Origin: Streptomyces mashuensis
GTDB lineage: Bacteria; Actinomycetota; Actinomycetes; Streptomycetales; Streptomycetaceae
Direction: 5' to 3'
Assembly: GCF_014654785.1 (NCBI RefSeq)
Contig: NZ_BNBD01000001.1
Location: forward strand, 372,001-436,000
Length of the DNA: 64,000 bases
Shown here: one piece after another, positions 16,473 through 25,723 of the stretch
Numbering within the stretch: position 1 is the stretch's first letter
Layout: each line of letters begins with the position of its first letter
Program-made: the position numbers and the translations under genes
The notes under the pieces: generated by a model
What the model saw: only the letters and a program-made list of their open reading frames with translations
What the model was told of the DNA's origin: nothing
The model's database searches: none

Positions 16473-18844
16473 CGAACGACCACCGCCTCCGCACCGGGGG
16501 CCGCACCCGCGGCGGCGTCGGCGAGTCCGCGCCACGCCCCGACGGCACCCTCAAGGTCACCGGCGAGTTCGCCTACGCCTCCGACCTCTGGCACGAGGAC
16601 ATGCTCTGGGGCCACACCCTGCGCAGCCCGCACGCCCACGCCCGCATCCGCGCCCTCGACACCACGGAGGCCCTCGCCACGCCCGGCGTGCACGCCGTCA
16701 TGACGTACGCCGACCTGCCCGCCGCCACCCACTACGGCCTGGAGATCGAGGACACGCCCGTCCTCGCCGACGGCGTCGTCCGCTGCCACGGCGAACCCGT
16801 CGCCCTCGTCGCCGCCGACCACCCCGAGACCGCTCGCCGCGCCGCCGCCCGCATCCGCGTCGCGTACGAGGAACTGCCCCTCGTCACCGACGAGGCCACC
16901 GCCACCGCCCCCGGCGCCCCCGTCCTCCACCCCGGCCGCACGGACGCCCACGCCGCGCACGTCCCGCACCCCAACGTCGTCCACCGCCAGCCCGTCGTCC
17001 GCGGCGACGTCACCGCCGCCCGCGCCCGCGCCGACGTCGTCGTCACCGGCGACTACGAGGTCGGCATGCAGGACCAGGCGTTCCTCGGCCCCGAGTCGGG
17101 CCTCGCCGTCCCCGCCGCCGACGGCGGCGTCGACCTCTACGTCGCCACCCAGTGGCTCCACGCCGACCTGCGCCAGATCGCCCCCGTCCTCGGCCTCCCC
17201 GAGGACAAGATCCGCATGACCCTCTCCGGCGTCGGCGGCGCCTTCGGCGGCCGCGAGGACCTGTCCATGCAGGCCCACGCCTGCCTGCTGGCGCTGCGCA
17301 CCGGCCGCCCCGTGAAGATGGTCTACAACCGCTTCGAGTCCTTCTTCGGCCACGTCCACCGCCACCCCGCCCGCCTCCACTACGAGCACGGCGCCACCCG
17401 CGACGGCGACCTGCTCTTCGTCACCGCCCGCATCGTCCTCGACGGCGGCGCCTACGCCTCCTCCTCCCCGGCCGTCGTCGGCAACGCCGCCTCCCTGGCC
17501 GTCGGCCCGTACGAGGTGGACAACGTCGACGTCGAGGCGCTCGCCCTCTACACCAACAACCCGCCCTGCGGCGCCATGCGCGGCTTCGGCGCCGTCCAGG
17601 CGTGCTTCGCCTACGAGGCACAGATGGACAAGCTCGCCGACGCCCTCGGCACCGACCCCGTCGAACTGCGCCGCCGCAACGCCATGTCCCAGGGGTCCGT
17701 CATGCCCACCGGGCAGGTCGTGGACGCCCCCGCACCCGTGGCCGAACTGCTGCGCCGCGTCAAGGCGTTGCCCATGCCGCCCGAGCGGCAGTGGGAGACC
17801 GCCGGCGGTGCCTGCGACCTGCGCGCCCTGCCCGGCGGGCTGTCCAACACCACGCACGGCGAGGACGTCGTGCGGGGCGTCGGCTACGCGGTCGGCATCA
17901 AGAACGTCGGCTTCTCCGAGGGGTTCGACGACTACTCCACCGCCCGGGTGCGGCTGACGGCCGCCGGCGGGGAGCCCGTCGTCACCGTGCACACCGCGAT
18001 GGCCGAGGTGGGCCAGGGCGGCATCACCGTCCACACCCAGATCGCCCGCACCGAGCTCGGCGTGGAACGCGTCGTCCTGCACCCGGCCGACACCCGCGTC
18101 GGCTCGGCCGGCTCCACCTCGGCCTCCCGGCAGACGTACGTCACCGGGGGCGCCGTCAAGGCCGCCTGCGAGGCCGTGCGGGAGAAGGCGCTGGCCCGCG
18201 GCCGGGCCCGGTTCGGCGCCGCCCACCCCGCGTGGGCCACCGCCGGACTCCGCCTGGAGGACGGCAAGGTGGTCACCGACGGCGGCGAGGTCCTGGCCCT
18301 CCTGGCCGACCTCCTGGAGGACGACGAACCGGTGGAGGCCGAGGTCGAGTGGCGGCACCGCCCCACCGAACCGTTCGACCTGCGCACCGGGCAGGGCTTC
18401 GGGCACGTCCAGTACTCCTTCGCCGCCCACCGCGCGGTCGTCGAGGTCGACACCGCGCTGGGGCTGGTCAAGGTGGTCGAGCTGGCCTGCGCCCAGGACG
18501 TCGGCAAGGCCCTCAACCCGCTCGCCGTCACCGGCCAGATCCAGGGCGGCACCGCCCAGGGCCTGGGCCTCGCCGTCATGGAGGAGATCGTCGTCGACCC
18601 GGCCACCGCCCGCGTCCGCAACCCCTCCTTCACCGACTACCTCATCCCCACCGTCCTCGACACCCCGGCCATCCCCGTCGACGTGCTCGAACTCGCCGAC
18701 GAACACGCCCCCTACGGGCTGCGCGGCGCCGGAGAGGCCCCCACCCTCTCCTCCACGCCCGCCATCGTGGCCGCGATCCGCCGGGCCTCCGGCCTGGCCC
18801 TGCACCGCGTCCCCGTCCGGCCCGAACACCTGACGGGGACCTGA
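16469..18844 (+). CDS. xdhA: xanthine dehydrogenase molybdopterin-binding subunit
   Basis: 791 residues, the usual length for a separate Mo subunit. It contains the aldehyde-oxidase/xanthine-dehydrogenase fold: N-terminal domain with GEFAYASDLWHEDMLWG, Mo-cofactor loops SGVGGAFGGREDLSMQ and PPCGAMRGFGAVQACF, the late QGGTAQGLG stretch, and the catalytic Glu region LRGAGEAPTLSSTPA near the C-terminus. It hydroxylates hypoxanthine/xanthine to urate. The ATG at 16469 overlaps the upstream stop. Xanthine as substrate is inferred from PucR, the permease and XdhC in context; related hydroxylases accept other heterocycles. Confidence 0.93.
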   Translation: MTNDHRLRTGGRTRGGVGESAPRPDGTLKVTGEFAYASDLWHEDMLWGHTLRSPHAHARIRALDTTEALATPGVHAVMTYADLPAATHYGLEIEDTPVLADGVVRCHGEPVALVAADHPETARRAAARIRVAYEELPLVTDEATATAPGAPVLHPGRTDAHAAHVPHPNVVHRQPVVRGDVTAARARADVVVTGDYEVGMQDQAFLGPESGLAVPAADGGVDLYVATQWLHADLRQIAPVLGLPEDKIRMTLSGVGGAFGGREDLSMQAHACLLALRTGRPVKMVYNRFESFFGHVHRHPARLHYEHGATRDGDLLFVTARIVLDGGAYASSSPAVVGNAASLAVGPYEVDNVDVEALALYTNNPPCGAMRGFGAVQACFAYEAQMDKLADALGTDPVELRRRNAMSQGSVMPTGQVVDAPAPVAELLRRVKALPMPPERQWETAGGACDLRALPGGLSNTTHGEDVVRGVGYAVGIKNVGFSEGFDDYSTARVRLTAAGGEPVVTVHTAMAEVGQGGITVHTQIARTELGVERVVLHPADTRVGSAGSTSASRQTYVTGGAVKAACEAVREKALARGRARFGAAHPAWATAGLRLEDGKVVTDGGEVLALLADLLEDDEPVEAEVEWRHRPTEPFDLRTGQGFGHVQYSFAAHRAVVEVDTALGLVKVVELACAQDVGKALNPLAVTGQIQGGTAQGLGLAVMEEIVVDPATARVRNPSFTDYLIPTVLDTPAIPVDVLELADEHAPYGLRGAGEAPTLSSTPAIVAAIRRASGLALHRVPVRPEHLTGT

Positions 18845-18864
18845 GACCGGCCGTCCCCCCCACC

Positions 18865-18895
18865 GCCGGATCCCCTGGAACGCCGGATCCCCTGG
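18865..18895 (+). repeat. 14-bp direct repeat in the xdhA-permease spacer
   Basis: GCCGGATCCCCTGG occurs at 18865-18878 and again at 18882-18895, separated by 3 bp. It fills most of the 71-bp spacer before the permease start. Function unknown; a small duplication is likely. Confidence 0.85.
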
Positions 18896-18915
18896 CTCCG
18901 TTGGAGCAACCACCC

Positions 18916-20364
18916 ATGACCCAGGCACCCGTACGGCACCGGGCGCCGGACGGCGGCACACAGCCGTCCGCCGGCCGGTCCTGGCCCGACCGCTACTTCC
19001 ACCTCACGGCCCGCGGCTCCACCTACGCCCGCGAAGTACGCGGCGGCATCACCACGTTCATGGCGATGAGCTACATCCTGCTGCTCAACCCGCTGATCCT
19101 GTCCGGCGCCGACGCCCGCGGCCACACCCTCGCCCGCACCGGCGTCATCACCGCCACCGCCCTGGCCGCCTGCGCGAGCACCCTCCTCATGGGCCTCGTC
19201 GGCCGCGTCCCGCTGGCCCTCGCCGCCGGGCTCGGCGTGTCCGGGGTCCTCTCCACGCAGGTGGTGCCCCGGATGACATGGCCGCAGGCGATGGGCCTGT
19301 GCGTCGTCTACGGGGCCGTCATCGTGCTGCTGGTGCTCACCGGGCTGCGCGAGCGCGTCATGAACGCCATCCCGCTCGCCCTCAAGCACGCCATCACCAT
19401 CGGCATCGGCATGTTCATCGCCCTCATCGGCCTGGTCAAGGCCGGTTTCGTGCACGCCTCACGGGGCGGCGGCCCGCTCACCCTGGGCCCGGCGGGCGAA
19501 CTGGCCGGCTGGCCGGTGCTGCTCTTCTGCGTCACCCTGCTGCTGATCTTCATGCTCCAGGCGCGGAACGTGCCCGGCGCCATCCTCATCGGCATCGTCG
19601 CCGGCACCCTGCTGGCCGTCGCGGTCGACGCCACCGTGGGCACCTCCCCGCGCAGCTGGCAGAACGGGCGGCCGGGGCTGGGCGGCGCCGCCGTGTCGAT
19701 GCCGGACTTCTCGCTGCTGGGACAGGTCGGGTTCGGCGGCTGGGGCACGGTGGGGGCGGTCACCGTCGGCATGACCGTCTTCACCCTCGTCCTGGCCGGC
19801 TTCTTCGACGCCATGGCCACGGTCATCGGCGTCGGCACCGAGGCCGGGCTCACCGACGAGCACGGCCGGATGCCCGGCCTGAGCCGCGCCCTGCTCGTCG
19901 ACGGCGCCGGCGGCGCCATCGGCGGCGTGACCGGCGCCTCGGGCCAGACCGTCTTCGTCGAGTCCGCCACCGGGGTGGGGGAGGGCGCCCGCACCGGGCT
20001 GTCCTCCGTGGTGACGGGGCTGCTCTTCGCCGCCTGCCTCTTCCTCAGCCCCCTCACCCGCGTCGTGCCCGCCGAGATCGCGGCCGCCGCGCTGGTGGTC
20101 ATCGGCGCCATGATGACCAGCCACGCCCGGCACGTCGACTGGGGCGACCGGGCCGTCGCCGTACCCGCGTTCCTCACGGTGGTGCTGATGCCGTTCACGT
20201 ACTCCATCACGGCGGGCGTGGGCGCCGGCGTCATCGCGTACTGCGCGATCCGCGCGGCCCAGGGGCGGTGGCGGGAACCGGGCGCGTTCATGTGGGTGCT
20301 GACGGCGGTCTTCGCCGGCTATTTCGCGCTGCACCCGATCGAGGGCTGGCTGGGCGTGGGCTGA
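18916..20364 (+). CDS. AzgA-like NCS2 purine permease
   Basis: 482 residues with about twelve hydrophobic segments. It matches the AzgA/PbuG branch: EVRGGITTFMAMSYILLLNP at the start, LAAGLGVSGVLSTQVVP, then FDAMATVIGVGTEAGL and GVTGASGQTVFVESATGVGEGARTG split across the substrate-binding helices, and an ALVVIGAMM helix. It should import hypoxanthine, adenine or guanine by proton symport across the cytoplasmic membrane. It lies inside the XDH operon, between the Mo subunit and XdhC, so it probably supplies the oxidase with substrate. Confidence 0.9.
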   Translation: MTQAPVRHRAPDGGTQPSAGRSWPDRYFHLTARGSTYAREVRGGITTFMAMSYILLLNPLILSGADARGHTLARTGVITATALAACASTLLMGLVGRVPLALAAGLGVSGVLSTQVVPRMTWPQAMGLCVVYGAVIVLLVLTGLRERVMNAIPLALKHAITIGIGMFIALIGLVKAGFVHASRGGGPLTLGPAGELAGWPVLLFCVTLLLIFMLQARNVPGAILIGIVAGTLLAVAVDATVGTSPRSWQNGRPGLGGAAVSMPDFSLLGQVGFGGWGTVGAVTVGMTVFTLVLAGFFDAMATVIGVGTEAGLTDEHGRMPGLSRALLVDGAGGAIGGVTGASGQTVFVESATGVGEGARTGLSSVVTGLLFAACLFLSPLTRVVPAEIAAAALVVIGAMMTSHARHVDWGDRAVAVPAFLTVVLMPFTYSITAGVGAGVIAYCAIRAAQGRWREPGAFMWVLTAVFAGYFALHPIEGWLGVG

Positions 20365-20378
20365 GGAGGTGGACGACC

Positions 20379-21566
20379 ATGCTGGACATCGCCGGGGAGC
20401 TGCTCGGCTGGTGCGCGGAAGGCCGCGACTTCGCGGTCGCGACGGTCGTGGCCGTGACGGGGAGCGCGCCGCGCGGCCCCGGCGCGGCCCTGGCCGTGGA
20501 CGCCACCGGCACCGCGGTCGGCTCGGTGTCGGGGGGCTGCGTGGAGGCGGCGGTCTACGACCTGTGCCGGCAGGCCCTGGAAACAGGCGAACCCCTGCGG
20601 GAACGCTACGCCTCCTCCGACGAGGACCCCTTCGCGGTCGGCCTGACCTGCGGCGGGGGCATCGACGTCCTGGTGGTGCCGGTACGGGCGGACGCGCGGT
20701 GCCGCCCGGTGCTGGCGGAGGCCCTCGCGGCCGCGGCGCGGGGCGAGCCGGTGGCGCTGGTCCGCGCGGTACCGGGCGAGGGCGACGGCGGTGCCCTGCC
20801 GGTCCGGGACGGCGGTGCCCTGCTCGTCCGGCCCGACGGCAGCACGACCGGCACCCTCGGCGGCCCGGCGGCGCTCGACCGCACGGCGGCCGCCGAGGCG
20901 GCGGCCCTCCTGACGGTGGGCCGGACGGCGCTGGTGGAAGCGGGGGAGGGACTGCTGGTGGAGTGCAGCACCCCCCCACCCCGCATGATCATCTTCGGAG
21001 CGGTGGACTTCGCGGCGGCCCTCGCCCACGTCGGCCGCTTCCTCGGCCACCACGTCACCGTCTGCGACGCCCGCCCGGTGTTCGCCACGCCCGCCCGCTT
21101 CCCCGACGCGCACGAGGTCGTCGTCGACTGGCCGCACCGCTACCTCGACGCACAGGCCGCCGGACTGGACGGCAGGACCGTCCTCTGCGTCCTCACCCAC
21201 GACCCGAAGTTCGACGTCCCGCTGCTGGAACGGGCCCTGCGCCTACCGGTCGCCTACGTAGGCGCCATGGGCTCCCGCCGCACCCACCACGACCGCCTCA
21301 CCCGCCTCCGCACCGCGGGCCTCACCGACCGCGAACTGTCCCGCCTGCATTCCCCCATCGGCCTCGACCTGGGCGCCCGCACCCCGGAGGAAACAGCCCT
21401 CTCCATAGCAGCCGAAATCACCGCCACCCGCCACAAGGCCACGGGCCGCCCCCTCAGCACTCTGAACAGCCCCATCCACCGCGACGCACCCCCACCTCGC
21501 GGCTTGCCGTTCCGTCTCACCCCACCGTCTCGGGCGAACGACGGTTCGACGGCTCCGATAGGCTGA
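20379..21566 (+). CDS. xdhC: XdhC-type molybdenum cofactor insertion chaperone
   Basis: 395 residues. The N-terminal XdhC/CoxI domain has VVAVTGSAPRGPGAALAVD and GSVSGGCVEAAVYDL, plus a LTCGGGIDV cysteine motif. The C-terminal Rossmann domain has MIIFGAVDFAAALA, VCDARPVFATPARF and the closing YVGAMGSRRTHHDRL. XdhC binds molybdopterin, promotes sulfuration and loads it into xanthine dehydrogenase. GAGGAGGTGG precedes ATG 20379, 14 bp after the permease stop. The C-terminal 40 residues are poorly conserved Pro/Arg-rich sequence. It closes the operon, matching its role as dedicated maturation factor. Confidence 0.92.
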   Translation: MLDIAGELLGWCAEGRDFAVATVVAVTGSAPRGPGAALAVDATGTAVGSVSGGCVEAAVYDLCRQALETGEPLRERYASSDEDPFAVGLTCGGGIDVLVVPVRADARCRPVLAEALAAAARGEPVALVRAVPGEGDGGALPVRDGGALLVRPDGSTTGTLGGPAALDRTAAAEAAALLTVGRTALVEAGEGLLVECSTPPPRMIIFGAVDFAAALAHVGRFLGHHVTVCDARPVFATPARFPDAHEVVVDWPHRYLDAQAAGLDGRTVLCVLTHDPKFDVPLLERALRLPVAYVGAMGSRRTHHDRLTRLRTAGLTDRELSRLHSPIGLDLGARTPEETALSIAAEITATRHKATGRPLSTLNSPIHRDAPPPRGLPFRLTPPSRANDGSTAPIG

Positions 21567-21603
21567 AGGGTCGTATGAGCTGCGGGATCGGAGTGCTTCG
21601 TCA

Positions 21604-23637
21604 ATGTCTGGGCCTGATGTCACCGTCATCATCGCCGCGTACAACGCCATGCCACTCGTGACCCGCAGTGTCACCTCCGTCCTGAACCAGACCCTGGGGG
21701 CGGACCGGATCGAGCTGATCGTGGTCGACGACGGTTCCACGGACGGGACCGCGGAGGAGCTCGACCGTCTGGCGGAGCGGGCTCCGGCGATGCGGGTGAT
21801 CCACCAGCCCAACTCCGGTGGGCCGGCGGGGCCCCGCAACGTCGGGCTCGACCAGGCCGGCGGACGTTATGTCTACTTCCTGGACGCCGACGACCACATC
21901 GGCCCCGAGGCGCTCGAGCGCATGATCAAGGCGGCCGACGAGAACGGGTCGGACGTCGTTCTCGGGCGGATCGTGGGGGAGGGGGGCCGCCGGGCGCCCC
22001 AGTCGATGTTCCGGCGCAACCAGCCGCGGACGGATGTGTTCTCCTCCAGGGTCTACTGGACCCTCAACCCCATGAAGCTGTTCCGCCGGGAGCTGATCGA
22101 CCGGCTGCGGCTCCGTTTCGACACCACGCTGTCGATCGGTGAGGACCAGCCCTTCGTCGCCACCGCCTACCTGGAGGCGGCTGCGATCTCCGTCGTCGCC
22201 GACTACGACTGCCTCTACTGGGTCGCGCGTGACGACGGCACCAACATCACGGCGCAGGAACACGGTGCGCGGATGCGGACGGACCTCTTCCGTACGATGG
22301 CCGGGCTCATCGCCGAGCGCGTGCCCGCCGGGCCTGACCGTGATGTGCTCATGCACCGGCACTTCGCCGTCGAGCTGCGCGACGCCGTCCTCCAGCTGAG
22401 CAGGGAGCCGCAGCGCGACGTGCAGGAGACGCTGCTGCACGAGCTGGCCGATCTGGTCACGACGCACTGGTCGGAGGGCCTGGCCGCACGACTGCCCGCG
22501 GTGGTGCGCCTTCGGTGCCACCTGATCCGCCACAAGCTCCTCGACGAACTCCTCACGCTGGTGCGCTGGGAGCTCGACCGGGGCGCCGCCAGCTACGGCA
22601 TCACGACCCTTGCCGCCAAGGCCGCCACCGGCCCGGACGTCCGCGTCGAGGGCGGTCGCGCCTACGCGCTCTTCCCCTACTTCCGTGACTCGACACTCGA
22701 CATCCCTGACGACTGCTACGACATCACGGCCGAACTCCCGGTGCACCACCATGTCGACTCGGCCGAGCTCGGCGCCGGTGGCCTGCGCCTCGCCGGCCAC
22801 GCCTGCATCGACCGAATATCCACGCGCGACGTGACCACCGAGCTGGTCCTCCGCAAGCGCGGAACGGACCTGGAGCGGCGGCTGGAGGTCCGGCACACGC
22901 CCACCCCGGCCCTGAAGCCGGCCACGGACGGCGGGCCCTACGTCTACGACATGGCCGGATACGAAGTGACGGTCGGCTTCGCCTCATTGACGCCCGGCCT
23001 CTGGGACATCTCCCTCGCCGTCGGTGCTCAGGGCATCGAGAAGCGGGTACGCCTCGGCAGCAAGCGGGCCGAGGCGGTGACCACGGCCACGACGGCCCTC
23101 GTCACGGACGAGGGGAAGGCCGTCGCCCTCTACACCACCAAGCCCTACGGCAACCTCACCCTCGACGTGGGAGAGACCCAGCACCGCGTGCCGCCCCGCC
23201 TGAAGATCACTGGTGTGTCGTGGTCGCCCGACCGGCCCGGCACCCTCGTTGTGAAGGGCCGTTGCACGCTCAAGAGCCGGCCGGCCGGCGCACTGATGCT
23301 GCGCGGCAAGGAGGCCGGTGGCGCGGAACAGGCGCTCACGGTCGAGGCCCCGCTTGCCGGCGGATCCTTCACGGCCCTCGTGCCCTGTACGACAGCCGGT
23401 GAATGGGAATGGGACCTCCGTCTCGCCGTGACCGGCAAGGAATGGTCGGTCCCCATACCGGTGCAGCCCTCGTTGAAGCCCGCTCGCTGGCAGCGGCTCG
23501 GTATGCCCTGGTACGCGAAGCCGCTGGGCGGGCGTGACGTGTTCACCCTGCGGGTCGGGCGGGTCGCGCTCGTGAAGGCGGCGCTGAGCCGGGTCCGCAA
23601 GATGGCGGGGGCCGCGGGCGGAGGCGGGCGCGGCTGA
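21604..23637 (+). CDS. GT2-family glycosyltransferase with large C-terminal extension
   Basis: 677 residues. Residues 5-110 are a GT-A domain: VTVIIAAYNAMPLVTRSVTS, IVVDDGSTDGTAEEL, GPAGPRNVGLDQAGGRYVYF and the metal-binding DADDHIG. Residues 110-330 resemble the helical part of TarS-like wall teichoic acid glycosyltransferases. The last 350 residues are beta-rich, repetitive-looking domains (YEVTVGFASLTPGLWDISLAV; WEWDLRLAVTG) as found C-terminal to such enzymes. No membrane segment or signal is present. It probably decorates a teichoic-acid or capsule polymer. Codon choice is visibly less GC3-biased than its neighbours, and no partner wall gene is adjacent, suggesting separate acquisition. 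Confidence 0.8.
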   Translation: MSGPDVTVIIAAYNAMPLVTRSVTSVLNQTLGADRIELIVVDDGSTDGTAEELDRLAERAPAMRVIHQPNSGGPAGPRNVGLDQAGGRYVYFLDADDHIGPEALERMIKAADENGSDVVLGRIVGEGGRRAPQSMFRRNQPRTDVFSSRVYWTLNPMKLFRRELIDRLRLRFDTTLSIGEDQPFVATAYLEAAAISVVADYDCLYWVARDDGTNITAQEHGARMRTDLFRTMAGLIAERVPAGPDRDVLMHRHFAVELRDAVLQLSREPQRDVQETLLHELADLVTTHWSEGLAARLPAVVRLRCHLIRHKLLDELLTLVRWELDRGAASYGITTLAAKAATGPDVRVEGGRAYALFPYFRDSTLDIPDDCYDITAELPVHHHVDSAELGAGGLRLAGHACIDRISTRDVTTELVLRKRGTDLERRLEVRHTPTPALKPATDGGPYVYDMAGYEVTVGFASLTPGLWDISLAVGAQGIEKRVRLGSKRAEAVTTATTALVTDEGKAVALYTTKPYGNLTLDVGETQHRVPPRLKITGVSWSPDRPGTLVVKGRCTLKSRPAGALMLRGKEAGGAEQALTVEAPLAGGSFTALVPCTTAGEWEWDLRLAVTGKEWSVPIPVQPSLKPARWQRLGMPWYAKPLGGRDVFTLRVGRVALVKAALSRVRKMAGAAGGGGRG

Positions 23638-23740
23638 GCGCAGGGGCCGCCACCCGGGGTGTCGGTGGGGTGTGCCACGATGCGACGCGATTCAGCCATC
23701 TGTTGTTTCCTCAGTCAGCAGCACACGAACGAGAGTCGTC

Positions 23741-25567
23741 TTGACACCTTCCCCCACCCGAAGATCCTCCTGGCTGCGCGCCGTTGCCGTCACGCTGGCC
23801 GTGGCCGCCTGCGGCGGCACCGGCACGGCCGGGGTCGCCGCCGCCGACCCCGGGCCCCGGGGTGCGGCCGCGCAGGCCGCCGCGCAGTACTGGACCGCCG
23901 AGCGGATGGCCGCGGCCAAGCCCGTCGAGGCCGCCCACACCGCCGCGCCCGCCCAGGCGCCGCGGTCCGCGCTGCGGGCGTCCGGGGTGCGGACCGCCGC
24001 GCCCGCCGGCACGCCGCAGGGCTCGTACGGCGACGGACTGCCGATGGTCGGCACCTTCTTCAGCAGCGCCGGGCCCACCGGCGCCACGTACTGCACCGCC
24101 AGCGTCGTGCAGAGCCCCGGGCACGACCTGGTGCTGACCGCCGGGCACTGCGCCAAGTCCCTGGCCGGCGGCGGGCAGCGCATTTTCGTACCGCAGTACG
24201 TCAAGGGCAGGGACGCCGCCGGCCAGCCGTACGGCGTGTTCCCCGTCGACCAGGTCTTCACCGACCCGCGCTACACCAGGAACAGCAAGGGCCCCGACTC
24301 CGACCTGGACTTCGGCTTCGCCCGCCTGTCCCCCAACGCCCGCGGCGAGAACGCCGAGGACGTCACCGGCGCCCTGCGCCTCACGCCCACCCCGCGCTGG
24401 TCCAGCACCGTCACCGTCGTCGGCTACCCGGCCAGCAACAACCCCGGGCAGCGCGCCCTGTCGTGCACCGTGCCGACGTACCGGCTCACCGGCTTCCGCC
24501 AGATGGCCATGACCTGCGGCGGCTACTACGGCGGCGTCTCCGGCGGCCCCTGGATCACCAACTACGACGCCCGCACCCGCACCGGCGACGTCATCGGCAC
24601 CATCGGCGGCTTCTACGGCGGCGGCAACACCAACAACGACGACTGGATCAGCTACTCCCCGGTCTACGACGGCCAGGCCCGCGCCCTCTACGACGACGCC
24701 GTGGCCGGCCGCACGCCCCAGCGGCCCACCCCGTACCAGCCGCCGTCCGACCGGGCCCGGCTGGCCGGCGCCGCCTCCACCTGGACCCACGCCAACCACC
24801 TCGTGGCCGGCGACTACGACGGCGACGGCCGCGACGACCTGCTCACGGTCTGGAGCGACGGCGAGGTCTCCTTCTACCCCGGCGACGGCGACGGCGGCTT
24901 CGGCACCGAGCGCCAGTTCGCGCCCGCGAACAGCTTCTGGAAGCTGGCGCGGGCCGTGACCGCCGGCGACTTCAGCGGCTCCTCGCTGCCCGACCTCCTG
25001 GTCCGCTGGGACAACGGCAAGCTCAGCTACTACGAGGACGTCCGCCCCACGGGCACCGGCACCGAGTACACGCTCGCCGCCGGCGGCTCGTCGTGGAAGT
25101 ACGCCACCCAGATCACCGCCGGCCGCTACGACTCCGCGGACGCGGCGCGCGACATCGTCGTCCGCTGGGTGGACGGCAGCCTCACCACGTTCCCCGGCGT
25201 GAACCCCACGGGCATGGGCAGCGAGCGGCGGCTCGCCGAGGCCGGCTCCTTCTGGAAGAACGCCGTCGCCGTCACGAGCATGCAGCCGGCCGGCAGCGAC
25301 CACTCGGCCCTGGCCGTCCGCTGGACCGACGGCTCGCTCGGCAGCTACACCCTCTCCGGCACGAGCATGCGCGGCACCCGGCTGCAGGCCCCGAACACCC
25401 TCTGGGCCCCCGCCGTGATGACGGCCGGCCGCTTCGCCTCCGGCGACGGCGGCAGCACGGCCGACGACCTGCTGGTGCGCTGGTCGAACGGCGAGACCTC
25501 GCTGTACGACGGCACCCGCGGCGACACGCTCGGCACCTGGACCACCCTGGTCCAGCCGCCGGCCTGA
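23741..25567 (+). CDS. secreted trypsin-like serine protease with C-terminal VCBS/FG-GAP repeats
   Basis: 608 residues from TTG 23741, chosen because GAGAG lies five bases upstream and the resulting protein begins with a clean signal peptide (RRSSWLRAVAVTLAVAACGG). Residues 100-330 are a chymotrypsin-fold domain with the triad in LVLTAGHCAK (His), SDLDFGFARL (Asp) and YYGGVSGGPW (Ser). Residues 360-600 are FG-GAP/VCBS-like repeats that form a beta-propeller (AGDYDGDGRDDLLTVWSDGE and relatives), probably binding calcium or substrate. A perfect 17-bp terminator hairpin follows. The protease is likely extracellular; its substrate is unknown. Confidence 0.88.
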   Translation: MTPSPTRRSSWLRAVAVTLAVAACGGTGTAGVAAADPGPRGAAAQAAAQYWTAERMAAAKPVEAAHTAAPAQAPRSALRASGVRTAAPAGTPQGSYGDGLPMVGTFFSSAGPTGATYCTASVVQSPGHDLVLTAGHCAKSLAGGGQRIFVPQYVKGRDAAGQPYGVFPVDQVFTDPRYTRNSKGPDSDLDFGFARLSPNARGENAEDVTGALRLTPTPRWSSTVTVVGYPASNNPGQRALSCTVPTYRLTGFRQMAMTCGGYYGGVSGGPWITNYDARTRTGDVIGTIGGFYGGGNTNNDDWISYSPVYDGQARALYDDAVAGRTPQRPTPYQPPSDRARLAGAASTWTHANHLVAGDYDGDGRDDLLTVWSDGEVSFYPGDGDGGFGTERQFAPANSFWKLARAVTAGDFSGSSLPDLLVRWDNGKLSYYEDVRPTGTGTEYTLAAGGSSWKYATQITAGRYDSADAARDIVVRWVDGSLTTFPGVNPTGMGSERRLAEAGSFWKNAVAVTSMQPAGSDHSALAVRWTDGSLGSYTLSGTSMRGTRLQAPNTLWAPAVMTAGRFASGDGGSTADDLLVRWSNGETSLYDGTRGDTLGTWTTLVQPPA

Positions 25568-25581
25568 CGGCCTGACGGTCG

Positions 25582-25620
25582 GGGAGGGGCGGGTGCCGCG
25601 AGCCGGCACCCGCCCCTCCC
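25582..25620. terminator. 17-bp perfect hairpin after the serine protease gene
   Basis: The arms 25582-25598 (GGGAGGGGCGGGTGCCG) and 25604-25620 are exact complements with a 5-nt loop, starting 15 bp after the stop. There is no U-tract, as is common for Streptomyces terminators. Confidence 0.85.
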
Positions 25621-25723
25621 GGTTTCCCGGGACTCGTGTGGCAAGCTGGTTCGCAGTCCGTTCGTACGAGCGAGAGCGAGACCAGCGAGACCAGCGGGAC
25701 GAGGAGGAGGGCGGAGCACGCAC

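Noticed and set aside
16403..18961. 852-codon minus-strand frame opposite the xdhA gene
   Set aside because: It has a Gly/Val/Asp-rich shadow composition and the sense strand encodes a full-length XDH subunit.
25568..25723. M-box or other Mg riboswitch before mgtC
   Set aside because: The gap mostly holds the protease terminator and a repetitive GAGCGAGA stretch; no M-box core could be matched by eye.
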